Source of the DNA: CAZYTM01 sp964649725
GTDB taxonomy: Bacteria > Desulfobacterota > Desulfuromonadia > Geobacterales > Geobacteraceae
Direction: 5' to 3'
DNA: 64,000 nt
Assembly: GCA_964649725.1 (NCBI GenBank)
Contig: CAZYTM010000006.1
Location: 150,285 to 214,284 of the forward strand
Shown here: positions 1-8,647 of the stretch, in pieces
Layout of the letters: every line of letters begins with the position of its first letter
Numbering within the stretch: the first letter of the stretch is position 1
The notes under the pieces: model-generated
What the model saw: the letters and a program-made list of their open reading frames with translations, nothing else
Databases searched by the model: none
What the model was told of the DNA's origin: nothing
Program-made: the position numbers and the translations under genes

Positions 1-1093
1 CAATTAACATCGCCCAGATCAACTTGGTGTTATTGATGATGCCAAAGAAGACTATCCTGAGCGAACCCTTGATCACTGACAAACGGTTTTCGCCATAATT
101 ATAATTGGTGTCAGCACCATTTTTCAGCAGAAAGGCATCCTTAATATCGATTACCGCATCGTTAAAACCGAGGTACCAGACATTCTGCAGGAATTGCAGA
201 CCATGGGCGGTCACCGGCGCCATACCGTAGATGAACCAGATTTTCCAGCGGAACCCGCGCCGCTCCAGCAGGTCCCAGCCGACCAGCCAGGTGAAGATGA
301 AAAAGACTGAATCGAATGAAGAGAGTGAGAGGGCGAACTCCAGAAACCAGGCGACTATCATCCAGCGCCGCCGGTATATTTCCGTTTCACCTCGGGTAGA
401 CAGCACTACCGCCAACATGAAAGCAAAGCGGAGCAGGTCGTCCAGCGGCTGGTTGGCCAGGGTATCGGCAAAACCGAGGAAAGGTCGCGACACACTGTAA
501 AAGAATACTGCAAAAAATGCCACTGCCGGGCTGGTAATCCTGGCAAAGACCGCATACATCAAGGCAAGGGCAGCCAATGAGAGGAAAATCGACAGCATCT
601 GCGCAGCGAATTTGCTCTGCAGACCGGTGGCAAACATGGCCGCATACGGGACGAGATAGCCGGCCGGGTAATGGGTGTACCAGAGCCGCGGGCCGACCCG
701 CGGAGAGCTGCCAGGGCAGGTGCCATGGGCATGCTGGCGCAGTTGCGGGTCATCCAATATCTTGACTACCTTGGCATAACCCTGGGGGATAAAGAGCAGA
801 TAGTTTGCTACCCAACCATTCTCCTGCCACTGTTTCAGAGAGAGCAGAGTCTGTGCATCGCCGAAACCCCAGTCGCTCCAACGGTCCTCATCATTGGCCC
901 GGTTGCCCAGATAGATGAAAAGTAACAGCAAAAGTGCCGCACAGGCCAGGTGCCAGCCGTTGATCCGCCAGGTCCGCTTCCCGGAAGGTCCTGGTGATGC
1001 TACCTGGCTGGCAGCTGCGCTCTCTTTGACTGTATAGATTGCTTCTGAGGCAGACTCTTCATGCTCTGCTGTTGTCTCGTTATGCTCTTCCAT
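1..1093 (-). CDS. GT-C-type polytopic membrane glycosyltransferase, C-terminus cut by window edge
   Basis: Reading the minus strand from the ATG at 1093 gives an open frame that runs off the left edge (about 364 residues visible). After a hydrophilic, Glu/Ala-rich cytoplasmic start (residues 1-45) comes a first membrane helix (ACAALLLLLFIYLG). A lumenal loop follows with acidic residues (NDEDRWSDWGFGDAQ) and a THYPAGYLVPY stretch, then further helices. This is the layout of family-39-like GT-C enzymes, which move a sugar from a polyprenyl-phosphate carrier on the outer face of the membrane; the exact donor cannot be told. The start has an AAGGA box inside the end of the radical SAM gene upstream, whose stop is 8 nt away, so the two are probably co-translated. 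The assignment rests on topology and loop pattern only. Confidence 0.7.
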   Translation of the reverse strand, partial: MEEHNETTAEHEESASEAIYTVKESAAASQVASPGPSGKRTWRINGWHLACAALLLLLFIYLGNRANDEDRWSDWGFGDAQTLLSLKQWQENGWVANYLLFIPQGYAKVVKILDDPQLRQHAHGTCPGSSPRVGPRLWYTHYPAGYLVPYAAMFATGLQSKFAAQMLSIFLSLAALALMYAVFARITSPAVAFFAVFFYSVSRPFLGFADTLANQPLDDLLRFAFMLAVVLSTRGETEIYRRRWMIVAWFLEFALSLSSFDSVFFIFTWLVGWDLLERRGFRWKIWFIYGMAPVTAHGLQFLQNVWYLGFNDAVIDIKDAFLLKNGADTNYNYGENRLSVIKGSLRIVFFGIINNTKLIWAMLI

Positions 1094-1101
1094 ATCTTCC
1101 T

Positions 1102-2205
1102 TCAGATAAAATTGATATGCATTGGCGGCGCTCCCGCTGGCGTTTCAACTCTGCCATGGCCATGTTTCAACTCCCAGAGGAACTCATTCACCTTATGCTG
1201 CAGACAGAGGGAACCGCACATCGTCTGGGCATTGAACTCCCCGGAGGAGATCAGCCGCATCACCTCCCAGTAGCGCTCCCCTTGCCAGAGTTCCTTGAAC
1301 GATGTTTCGGCGATGTTGCCGATATGGTATTTGCTGTATTTCCGGTTGAACAGCATGCCGCATGGCGCCACCAATCCGGAACCGGAGAGCTGCATGATAA
1401 AAGGGGGGCCAAAGCAGCGGGTATAGATGCGACGACCGTCGGAGAGGACCTTCGACCATTTGACGCTCACCTGGTAGCTCCCGTCGGAATAGGTCTCCGC
1501 CTCCTTGAGGATATCGACGAGACCGTGGTAACCGGCGTAGTCGACCCCGAGGCTGGACTCCTCATCGTCGCTGCAATGTTTGATCACCAGGTAATCGACC
1601 CCCAGCTCTTTGCCCAGCCTGGCCAGCGGCATTATCTGGTCAGCAAACGAAGGGAGCAGAACCATCTGCAAGCCGATGGTGACATCCAGTCCTCTGCGCC
1701 GCTTTATCTCGACACTGCGCCGGACCGTCTCCACCACCTTGTCGAAGTAGTCGGGCGGACAGCCATGGATCTCCCCGTAACGGGGCGCCTCACCGGCAGA
1801 GATGTTAAAACGGAGATAGGTGAGGGCCGGGAGGATATCCTCCAGCCGTTCGTCCTTGAGGAGATAGCCGTTGGTACCGAGCGCCATGTCAAGGCCGTTG
1901 CCGCGTCCACGCAGAATGGCATCCTCCAGATGGGGTGAACAGGTGCTCTCCCCGTCGCTGACAAAGCTGATCGCCTTGACCCCGATCTCTGCCGCATCGT
2001 CGAGAAAGCGGAAGATGACGTCACGGGTCATCCGTTTGATATCATTCTCCTGCAACTGCCCGTAGCAATAGACGCAATTATAGGTGCAGGCGCGGGTCAG
2101 GGAACAGTCCATGGTTATCGGTGCGATCCGCTCGCCGGCCTGCCATGCCTCGATCCGCTCCTTGTGCCAGAGCAGCTTGTGCCCGTCCAGTATCAGCTTT
2201 TCCAT
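1102..2205 (-). CDS. Radical SAM protein with C-terminal SPASM-like cysteines (twin of 5169-6239)
   Basis: The protein has 367 residues. The radical SAM cluster motif is CTYNCVYC (Cys40, 44, 47), followed by a GESTCSP element in the position of the usual GGEP. C-terminal cysteines (RCFGPP, VAPCG, MCGSLC) suggest one or two auxiliary Fe-S clusters of SPASM type. The N-terminal HKLLWHKERIEAWQAGE and the C-terminal MHINFI are closely matched in the protein at 5169-6239 (HKLLFHPQRVAKWQQGE, AHVNFI), so the two are paralogs flanking the E1 alpha/beta and GT2 genes. A good AAGGAAGAG box precedes the ATG, and the GT2 stop is only 7 nt away. The substrate is unknown; the context suggests modification of a sugar, lipid-linked intermediate or 2-oxo-acid-derived group. 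Confidence 0.85.
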   Translation of the reverse strand: MEKLILDGHKLLWHKERIEAWQAGERIAPITMDCSLTRACTYNCVYCYGQLQENDIKRMTRDVIFRFLDDAAEIGVKAISFVSDGESTCSPHLEDAILRGRGNGLDMALGTNGYLLKDERLEDILPALTYLRFNISAGEAPRYGEIHGCPPDYFDKVVETVRRSVEIKRRRGLDVTIGLQMVLLPSFADQIMPLARLGKELGVDYLVIKHCSDDEESSLGVDYAGYHGLVDILKEAETYSDGSYQVSVKWSKVLSDGRRIYTRCFGPPFIMQLSGSGLVAPCGMLFNRKYSKYHIGNIAETSFKELWQGERYWEVMRLISSGEFNAQTMCGSLCLQHKVNEFLWELKHGHGRVETPAGAPPMHINFI

Positions 2206-2212
2206 CTCTTCC

Positions 2213-2995
2213 TTATCCGTTCTCTGCTGCTGTAGTTGTCAATTCATTCCGCCTGCGGGCGGTTGCCGATTCAGGGACAATTCCCTTCGGCCGCTCCCCC
2301 CCCAGATAGACCTCCCGCATGGTATCGAGATAACCGCGTGCTACCCTTAGCAGCGACTTGAAGGTAGTCGCCTTTGATTCGCCATCCCCACGTTGCATAA
2401 GCGCGTAGGGGACCTCTGCATAAAGGTAGCCGCTGATGATCGTCTTGACCAGCAGTTCGGTCTGGTAGAAAAAACCGCCGCATTTGAGCTTGATATCGCG
2501 GAAGATGCTGCGGCGGTACATCACCGTGCCGTTCATATAGTTGAGCGAAAGGCCGAAGGAGGCCTTGATGATCTCCCGATAGACGATGGAGAGGAGCCGC
2601 CGCCGAAAGGTCCGGACGCCGCGGTTATAAACGAACGGGACCACTATATCCACCTGCTCCATGAGGGGGAGGTAGCGGAGTATCTCGGCGGCATCGTTCT
2701 CCCCGTCCCCCGGGAGCATCGTCACCACCTCGCCTGCTCCCTGCTCTACCCCGTCCCAGAAAGAGGCGCCGATACCGTTCGGCCGGTCATGATGGATGAC
2801 CTTGATATTGGGAAAACGCTGGGCGAACTCCTCGGCCAGCCTGCCGGTCCGATCGGTGCTGCCGTCATTGACGACGATCAATTCACCGTTGATACCCAGT
2901 CTGGCAAAGCTTGCCAGGACATTATCCACCGCCCCGGCAAGATTGTTCTCCTCGTTGAGGGAGGGCATCACCACGGTCACTGCATAAGCACTCAC
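2213..2995 (-). CDS. GT2 glycosyltransferase, polyprenyl-phosphate sugar synthase-like
   Basis: The protein has 260 residues and a GT-A fold start typical of DPM1-like enzymes: VVMPSLNEENNLAGAVDNV, then VVNDGSTDRT. The usual DxD region reads LPGDGENDAAEI, so the acidic residues are spaced differently from the standard DADLQH form. No C-terminal membrane helices are evident, so it is probably a cytoplasmic or peripheral enzyme. It would make a lipid-linked sugar for the GT-C proteins nearby. The start is GTG and overlaps the stop of the E1 beta gene by 4 nt (GTGA), indicating translational coupling. An 8-G run (plus positions 2296-2303) encodes Gly-Gly near the C-terminus. Confidence 0.85.
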   Translation of the reverse strand: MSAYAVTVVMPSLNEENNLAGAVDNVLASFARLGINGELIVVNDGSTDRTGRLAEEFAQRFPNIKVIHHDRPNGIGASFWDGVEQGAGEVVTMLPGDGENDAAEILRYLPLMEQVDIVVPFVYNRGVRTFRRRLLSIVYREIIKASFGLSLNYMNGTVMYRRSIFRDIKLKCGGFFYQTELLVKTIISGYLYAEVPYALMQRGDGESKATTFKSLLRVARGYLDTMREVYLGGERPKGIVPESATARRRNELTTTAAENG

Positions 2996-4035
2996 AGCAA
3001 CCCCTTGATAGTGGCTACCATACCTGCCACTGTTGGATAATAGGCCTGTTCCAGAACCGGACTGGCAGGTGTCGGCGTCTCGGCGATGCAGATACGACGG
3101 ACCGGTGCGCGCAGCGCATCATGGGCATTTTCTGCAATTATGGCAGCTACTTCAGCAGCCACGCCGCAGGTCTTCCAGCCGGTGTCGGCAACTACCAGCC
3201 GGCCGGTCTTCCGTACCGAGGAGATGATCAGCTCCTCATCAAGGGGGCGGACCGAGCGGAGGTCGATAACCTCTGCCGAGATACCTTCCCTGGCCAGCTC
3301 TTCAGCTGCCAGCAGCAGTTCATAGACCATATAAGAGACGCCGACCAGGGTGATGTCGCTCCCTTCCCGCCGTACCACACCACGGCCGGCCGGGATGACA
3401 TAAGGTTCTTCGGGTACGGCCTCTTTCCGGTCGTAGAGCCAGCGGTGCTCAATGATTATGGTCGGCGTCTGTCCGGCGATGCTCCCTAGCAGCAGCCCTT
3501 TGGCATCGTAAGGGGACGCCGGCATCAGCACATGCAATCCCGGGATATGGGCAAAGAGCGCCTGCAAACTCTGCGAATGCTGGGCCGCCGACCCCCAGCC
3601 GCGGCCGATGACGGCCCGCATGGTGAGCGGCACCTTGACCGTACCGCCGGTCATGAAACTCCATTTGGCAGCATGGTTGACGATCTGGTCCATCGCCATC
3701 GGCAGAAAGTCGACCCGCATATGGATAAGGACCGGTTTCATGCCGGTCATGGCGGCCCCACTTACCACCCCGGTCAGGCCGTTCTCGGCGATCGGCATAT
3801 CCATTACCCGCTCCCGGCCGAACTGCTCGGCCAGACCGAGGGTGCTGCCGAACACCCCGCCTGGGTCGTCGATCCCCTCGCCGATCAGAAATACTCTCGG
3901 GTCCCGCTCCAGAGCCTGGGCCTGGGCCTCACGAATGGCATCACGATAGGATAATTCCCGCTGACCGACACCCCCCCCTGCCCCGAATATCTCCGGGCGG
4001 CGGGAATCGTCAGCCTGTATCTTGGTCCATGGCAT
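2992..4035 (-). CDS. 2-oxoacid dehydrogenase E1 component, beta subunit (transketolase-like)
   Basis: The protein has 347 residues, normal for the E1 beta family. It has the pyrimidine-binding transketolase domain (ELSYRDAIREA, GEGIDDPGGVFG, MPIAENGLTGVVSGAAMTGMKPV) followed by the C-terminal domain (DITLVGVSYMVYE, EVIDLRSVRPLDEE). With the alpha subunit encoded just upstream it should form a thiamine-diphosphate E1 that decarboxylates a 2-oxo acid. No E2 (lipoyl acyltransferase) or E3 gene is near, so the acyl or aldehyde product may go to an unusual acceptor. An 8-G tract (3971-3978) encodes Gly-Gly-Gly close to the N-terminus, where a slip would abolish most of the protein. The stop overlaps the GT2 start by 4 nt. 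Confidence 0.9.
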   Translation of the reverse strand: MPWTKIQADDSRRPEIFGAGGGVGQRELSYRDAIREAQAQALERDPRVFLIGEGIDDPGGVFGSTLGLAEQFGRERVMDMPIAENGLTGVVSGAAMTGMKPVLIHMRVDFLPMAMDQIVNHAAKWSFMTGGTVKVPLTMRAVIGRGWGSAAQHSQSLQALFAHIPGLHVLMPASPYDAKGLLLGSIAGQTPTIIIEHRWLYDRKEAVPEEPYVIPAGRGVVRREGSDITLVGVSYMVYELLLAAEELAREGISAEVIDLRSVRPLDEELIISSVRKTGRLVVADTGWKTCGVAAEVAAIIAENAHDALRAPVRRICIAETPTPASPVLEQAYYPTVAGMVATIKGLL

Positions 4036-4054
4036 AGCAGTAAGTCCTTACCTT

Positions 4055-5023
4055 TTAGTAGACGTAATCGTACAGCGAGCTTATCTCCGGATACGGGCTG
4101 GCCTTGGCAAAGGCCATGGCAGCATCGATCTCTTCGCGCAGGAGAGCATCGATAGCATCAAGTTCAGTCTCAACAAGGTTGCCGCTCCTGGAGAGGTAGA
4201 GCCGGAAAAAATCGTAGGGGCAACGGGCCACCCAGCGGTCATACTCATCCTGGGGGCGACACCCCATCTCTACATCGCAGGCTGGACCGACATGCCCCTT
4301 CCAGCGATAGGTCTGGTATTCCAGCAGGGTCGGTCCTTCACCGGCCCTGGCCCGCGCAATAGCTTCGCCAGCGGTCTCGTAGACCAGCAAGACATCATTC
4401 CCATCCAGGGTACGACTGGGAATGCCGTAGCCATGCCCCTTCTCCGCAATGGTGATACCTGGCTGGCGGGCCCGCTGCGGGGAGTTGGTAGCGTAAAAAT
4501 TGTTTTCACAGACAAATACCACCGGCAGTTTATGCAGCGCCGCAAAGTTGAGGCTTTCATGGAAGGTCCCCTCTTCACTGGCACCATCGCCGAAATAGGC
4601 GATTGCCACCCGCTCCTGGCGCAGCAGTTTGGCCGAGAGGGCAGCACCTACCGCCAGAGGGATACAACCGCCGACAATGGCGGTCGAACCGGGGATGCCG
4701 TTGGCCGCATCGACCAGATGCATCGATCCGCCACGCCCCCTGCAACAGCCGCTGTCACGGCCGTAGAGTTCGGCAGCGATCGGCTTCAGCTCCATCCCCT
4801 TGGCAATACAGTGCCCATGGGAGCGATGGGTGCTGAAGATATGGTCGGCCTGCCGCAGATGCGCACCAACGCCCGCAGCCACCGCCTCCTGACCGATGCA
4901 GAGATGGACCGGCGTCTTCATCTCCTGCTCGGCATAGAGATCGACGATCCGCTCCTCGAACAGCCGTATCTTCGCCATGGTCCGGTAGAGCTCGCGTAAG
5001 ATATTTCGATCAACAGTATCCAC
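4055..5023 (-). CDS. 2-oxoacid dehydrogenase E1 component, alpha subunit
   Basis: I place the start at the GTG at 5023 (VDTVDRNILRELYRT, 322 residues), which has an AAGGGA box 6 nt upstream. The longer frame to 5122 runs through a palindromic intergenic element and is unlikely to be translated. Family features are clear: HLCIGQEAVAAGVGAHL, STHRSHGHCIAKG and GRGGSMH. The thiamine-diphosphate motif starts with GDGASEEG and ends with ENN about 27 residues later. The alpha and beta genes are 19 nt apart and form a pair. Because they sit between two related radical SAM genes in a glycan region and lack E2/E3, they probably serve a biosynthetic rather than a central-metabolic reaction; this is inference. 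Confidence 0.9.
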   Translation of the reverse strand: MDTVDRNILRELYRTMAKIRLFEERIVDLYAEQEMKTPVHLCIGQEAVAAGVGAHLRQADHIFSTHRSHGHCIAKGMELKPIAAELYGRDSGCCRGRGGSMHLVDAANGIPGSTAIVGGCIPLAVGAALSAKLLRQERVAIAYFGDGASEEGTFHESLNFAALHKLPVVFVCENNFYATNSPQRARQPGITIAEKGHGYGIPSRTLDGNDVLLVYETAGEAIARARAGEGPTLLEYQTYRWKGHVGPACDVEMGCRPQDEYDRWVARCPYDFFRLYLSRSGNLVETELDAIDALLREEIDAAMAFAKASPYPEISSLYDYVY

Positions 5024-5084
5024 TGGGTTCCCTTTATCAAGAAGATATGGAACGAGGAATTTTTCGTCCTGGCTAGGCGCCCGA

Positions 5085-5130
5085 CTGATTGCGCGGAGGC
5101 GTAGCAGCGCTACGCCGCACAAGTAATCAG
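5085..5130. repeat. Palindromic intergenic element
   Basis: An 8-bp perfect stem, GGCGTAGC (5098-5105) and GCTACGCC (5109-5116), closes a 3-nt loop. Outer arms CTGATT (5085-5090) and AATCAG (5125-5130) extend it into a long imperfect hairpin. It lies in the 145-nt gap between the radical SAM gene and E1 alpha and resembles REP-type intergenic repeats. No second copy was found in this window, so its repeat status is unproven. It has no T-run and is not a standard terminator. Confidence 0.55.
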
Positions 5131-5168
5131 GAAGGGGAACACCGCCAGGGCGGAAAATAACCGTTCCG

Positions 5169-6239
5169 TTAAATGAAATTTACATGGGCGGCCGGATGAG
5201 TCAACTCCCACAGATAAAGATTAATCTCATCCATGCGGCAGTTCATCCGGCAATCCTCCGGATCAAGCTCGGTGGCGACCATCTGTAGCGACCGGCGCCG
5301 TTGTTCGCCGTTCCAGATGGCAGCAAAGGTCTCCTCATGCAGGTTGCCATAACGAAACCGCTCATCGCCTAAAAAGGCGCTGCACCCCCAGACACAACCA
5401 TCCGAATCGACATAGGACCAGAACGGCAATGCCAGACAACGTTCATAGCCGCGTCTTATGCGATGCATCTTCTGCATTGTATTGGCGCGGAAGATAACGC
5501 TGAACTCCTTGTCGTTGAATCCGGCCAGACGCTCCATCATCGCCAGATAAGGAGTATAGTCAAACTCCTCGTAGGCATGGGTAATGCTTTTGTGGTGCTG
5601 GGAATAGGGCTTGACTACCAGATACCGGAGACCGATCTCGCGGCAGGTGGCAGCCAGCTGCTCCACCTCGGCAGCATTCTCCGGCAGCAGTATCATCTGG
5701 GCACCGATGGTACAGTTCAGCCCGGTCTCCTTGAGATGCCTTGTTGCCGCTGCCAGATTGCCGATCACCCGGTCGAAATCGGCCTCTTTAGTCCGGTGCA
5801 CCGCTGCATAGGTCGCAGCAGTCCCGGCATTGAGGCTCACCTTGATCCAGCTCATGCTGGCAGCGATCTTCTGCATCAGTTCACCGGAGAGCAATACCCC
5901 ATTGGTGGTCAATGCCACATCAATGCCGGAGAGCTTGGTATGATTGATAATCGCGGCAATATCACGGTGCAGCAGCGGTTCTCCCTCGCCGCCATACATG
6001 ATGCTCTTCACCCCCAGCCGGCCCATTTCGGAGAGCCGCTCTGTAAGCATGTCAGTTGCCAGGAAGTGGGGACGATATTCCATATAGTCGAGCGCGCAGA
6101 AGGTGCAGCGATGGTTGCAGGCGCCGGCGGGAGATATCTCCATATAGATCGGGTAGATAGTTTCGCCCTGCTGCCACTTAGCCACCCGTTGCGGATGGAA
6201 GAGGAGCTTATGGCTGTCTATTCTGAATTCATCTGTCAT
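5169..6239 (-). CDS. Radical SAM protein with SPASM-like C-terminus (twin of 1102-2205)
   Basis: Counting from the preferred start the protein has 356 residues. The ATG at 6239 (MTDEFRIDSHKLLFH) has AGGAAA about 9 nt upstream; the frame could also open at 6248, but there the box would touch the start. The cluster motif is CNHRCTFC (Cys41, 45, 48), followed by YGGEGEPLLH. C-terminal cysteines (ERCLALP, GCVWGCSAF, DCRMNC) fit SPASM-type auxiliary clusters. It shares its N-terminal HKLL...W..GE motif and C-terminal H-V-N-F-I with the protein at 1102-2205. It is the first gene of the set rSAM, E1 alpha, E1 beta, GT2, rSAM, GT-C. The substrate is unknown. Confidence 0.85.
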   Translation of the reverse strand: MTDEFRIDSHKLLFHPQRVAKWQQGETIYPIYMEISPAGACNHRCTFCALDYMEYRPHFLATDMLTERLSEMGRLGVKSIMYGGEGEPLLHRDIAAIINHTKLSGIDVALTTNGVLLSGELMQKIAASMSWIKVSLNAGTAATYAAVHRTKEADFDRVIGNLAAATRHLKETGLNCTIGAQMILLPENAAEVEQLAATCREIGLRYLVVKPYSQHHKSITHAYEEFDYTPYLAMMERLAGFNDKEFSVIFRANTMQKMHRIRRGYERCLALPFWSYVDSDGCVWGCSAFLGDERFRYGNLHEETFAAIWNGEQRRRSLQMVATELDPEDCRMNCRMDEINLYLWELTHPAAHVNFI

Positions 6240-6287
6240 TTTCACCATTTCCTACTGTAGCATGTTCGAGCAAAAATCGTCAACCGG

Positions 6288-6304
6288 GGCTGATGCCCCT
6301 GCGA
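6288..6304 (-). terminator. Possible weak terminator after the TMTC-like gene
   Basis: On the minus strand GGGGC-ATCA-GCCCC forms a short stem. It is followed after about 9 nt by five T residues. The stem is short and the T-run displaced, so this is only a candidate. The rest of 6240-6530 shows no convincing gene. Confidence 0.25.
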
Positions 6305-6530
6305 TTAATCAGCTTTTTCATATCCGTGGCAAACTGCTGGTGCAGATTGCAATATGGAGACCAAAATTTTCATTAACCCACAGAGGCTAATGAAGAAGTC
6401 TGCGCAAGTTGTGCGACTGAATGCTCTCCCCTCTTCTGCGCGTAATAACTGCATAGTCCGTCAAATAGAGCCTTAACAAACACCATTGGATAAGAACTCG
6501 CCAACCTTGCCAGCAAGTCAATCCCCCGGA

Positions 6531-8549
6531 TTATTCTGGTTTGCCGGTACGACGAACATTCTGGGCGGCAGTACATGAGGGGGCCAATCCAAATGAACAG
6601 GCAGTATCGAAGTCCTGCAGGCTTGCAGAGATATTTTTCATGGCGCATCGGGCATTGCCGCGATTATGATAGGCTATTGCGTAATCAGGCTGCAACAGTA
6701 TCGCCAGGTTGTAATCGAGCAAAGCGGCAGGATAGTCCCCTAATCGTGACAGCATATTGCCCCGGTTGACCAGTGTCGCGATACTATCTGGTTCGAAATT
6801 GAGAATCTCCCCGTATTTATCAGCAGCTTCAGCGAAAAACCCTCTTTCAGCATAGGACTCGGCGAAAGTGGCGAGGGACTTCAAGTGCTGCGGAGTGCCG
6901 TAACCCTTACGCCGGTCATTGGCACCGGTCACTGCGGCAGCATTGAAGAGAACCTCCCTGGCCTTGTTGTAATCTGCCCGGGCACGGGGTTCGTCGCCTA
7001 TCGCCGTGTAGACGTTGCCGCGGTTCGTGTATGCCTTGGACATATTGTAGGGGCTCAGGTCCCCCTCATCCCATTGCAGATTATTGGTGACCCGCCCGGA
7101 GAAAAAGGTCATGGTTTTGTTAAAGTCGAGGATAGCCGGGCCCAATTCACGGCGGTTGACATGGGCAAAGGCGCGATTATGGTAAACCAGCGGTTTGCTT
7201 GGGGCATCCTTGACCGCCTGTTCCCAGAAAAGCATCTCGTCGACCCAGATCTTGTTTCTCTGATAAGTCATCACCGAAAGGGTAACCGTAAGCAGCAATG
7301 CCAGTATCAGCGGAAACCGTTCCCCCCCCCAGCGTGCCCCGACCCTGGCCGATATACGTCCAAGGATAACCAGAATGACGATATAAAAACCTATACTCGG
7401 CAGGTAGGTCCGATGTTCGAAGATCAGATCCTTGATGGCGATAATGGAGGACTCTATCGATATCGTCACAAAAAACCAGAGGATGCCGATGGCAATCAGA
7501 CGGTTGTCCAGGGCTCTCTCGGCGTCGTATCGCTTGGCACGTAACCAGGAAAAAAGGCCATACATGGCGATTGTCAGAAGCGTTACAAAGGAGCCCATGA
7601 CCGCAGGTTCGAAGAACGAAGTGGATGCCTTCAGATCGTAGACTACCCGCTGCCCGACCGGGAAAAACAGTAACCGGAGATAGACGATCAAGACCCGGAA
7701 CTGGGTGATGCAGTATTCATAGGGTGACCGCTTGGTCAGGTCGAATATCTTGTCTTTGCGGGTCGCCTCGGCCACACCGTCGCCGGCAGCTGTAAGCCCC
7801 CATTCGGGGCCATAGAGCGACAGGGGGATTATCGCCAGGGTCGCTATAAACGGGATGAGAAAGAGCACTCTTTTGTACCCGAAGCGGGATTGCCGGTAGA
7901 GAATAAGCTCGAAAAATACCAGCATGAACGGCATGGTAAAGGCTATTTCCTTGGTCTTCATAGCCATGATGGCACTCAGAAAGGCGAGCAGATGAAGCAC
8001 GGTCCCTTTGATGTAAGAACCGTTTTCAAAGCGGGCCCGGCCATATAGATAGCCTACTGTTGCCAGCAGATAGAAGAAGGTACAGAGCGATGTGAACCGC
8101 TGGGTGATATACGATACCGCCTGGGTAGACATCGGATGGATTAGAAAGAGCAGCCCGACCAGGAAAGCAAGCAGCAGATATCGTCGCTCCAGCGCTGCTT
8201 CGTTCCGCCAGAGATATCTACAGAGTATGGCGACAAAGAGAAATGCCAGGAAAGCGTTGCTTATATGGATAACGATATTGAAGAGATGGTAGTATCGCGG
8301 GTCACCACCCATGGTGAGGGAATTGATGGCAAAGGTAAGATAGCCTACATAGCGGGGGTCGGTGAGGCTGGAGAAGTAAGAACCTGCAACGATCAGAGGG
8401 TTGTTGAGAACATAGTCATGGTCGTCAAACATGAAGATGCCGCGGAGAAACACCTCGGAATATATGGCTGCCCCTACCAGTATATAGACAACAGCACAAA
8501 GAACTAATGTGCCCGCATGATTCTTGATAACGCTATCTGTTCTCTGCAT
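6531..8549 (-). CDS. TMTC-like membrane glycosyltransferase with C-terminal TPR repeats
   Basis: The protein has about 672 residues. The N-terminal two thirds is polytopic, with a first lumenal loop FDDHDYVLNNPLI and later HLFNIVIHISNAFLA and HPMSTQAVSYITQR. These are the hallmarks of TMTC-like (tetratricopeptide, O-mannosyltransferase-like) GT-C proteins. The last ~220 residues are TPR units (LVYHNRAFAHVNRR, KAYTNRGNVYTAIGDE, ATLVNRGNMLSRLGD, AIAYHNRGNARCAM). It is one of four such proteins here, with 34839-36509, 36522-38390 and 40931-42556. The role is probably transfer of sugar to exported proteins, with the TPRs at the outer side. The start is ATG at 8549; a TTG one codon earlier is possible. 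A 9-G run at 7322-7330 encodes Gly-Gly. Confidence 0.8.
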   Translation of the reverse strand: MQRTDSVIKNHAGTLVLCAVVYILVGAAIYSEVFLRGIFMFDDHDYVLNNPLIVAGSYFSSLTDPRYVGYLTFAINSLTMGGDPRYYHLFNIVIHISNAFLAFLFVAILCRYLWRNEAALERRYLLLAFLVGLLFLIHPMSTQAVSYITQRFTSLCTFFYLLATVGYLYGRARFENGSYIKGTVLHLLAFLSAIMAMKTKEIAFTMPFMLVFFELILYRQSRFGYKRVLFLIPFIATLAIIPLSLYGPEWGLTAAGDGVAEATRKDKIFDLTKRSPYEYCITQFRVLIVYLRLLFFPVGQRVVYDLKASTSFFEPAVMGSFVTLLTIAMYGLFSWLRAKRYDAERALDNRLIAIGILWFFVTISIESSIIAIKDLIFEHRTYLPSIGFYIVILVILGRISARVGARWGGERFPLILALLLTVTLSVMTYQRNKIWVDEMLFWEQAVKDAPSKPLVYHNRAFAHVNRRELGPAILDFNKTMTFFSGRVTNNLQWDEGDLSPYNMSKAYTNRGNVYTAIGDEPRARADYNKAREVLFNAAAVTGANDRRKGYGTPQHLKSLATFAESYAERGFFAEAADKYGEILNFEPDSIATLVNRGNMLSRLGDYPAALLDYNLAILLQPDYAIAYHNRGNARCAMKNISASLQDFDTACSFGLAPSCTAAQNVRRTGKPE

Positions 8550-8647
8550 CAACCACCCAATCCGATTTCGGCAACCTCTATTGACAAGCGCCAGGCTGCA
8601 GGCTCACAGGAAACTGCCGGAAATTAGCTATTACAATACAATATTAA

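Noticed and set aside
1039..1938. 299-residue plus-strand frame
   Set aside because: Antisense shadow of the radical SAM gene at 1102-2205; composition mirrors that gene's codon pattern.
5024..5122. N-terminal extension of E1 alpha to 5122
   Set aside because: Would be translated from the palindromic element; the GTG at 5023 has a proper ribosome site and matches the usual family start.
6373..6648. 91-residue minus-strand frame at the end of the TMTC-like gene
   Set aside because: Overlaps the TPR coding end in another frame, no ribosome site and no recognisable domain.
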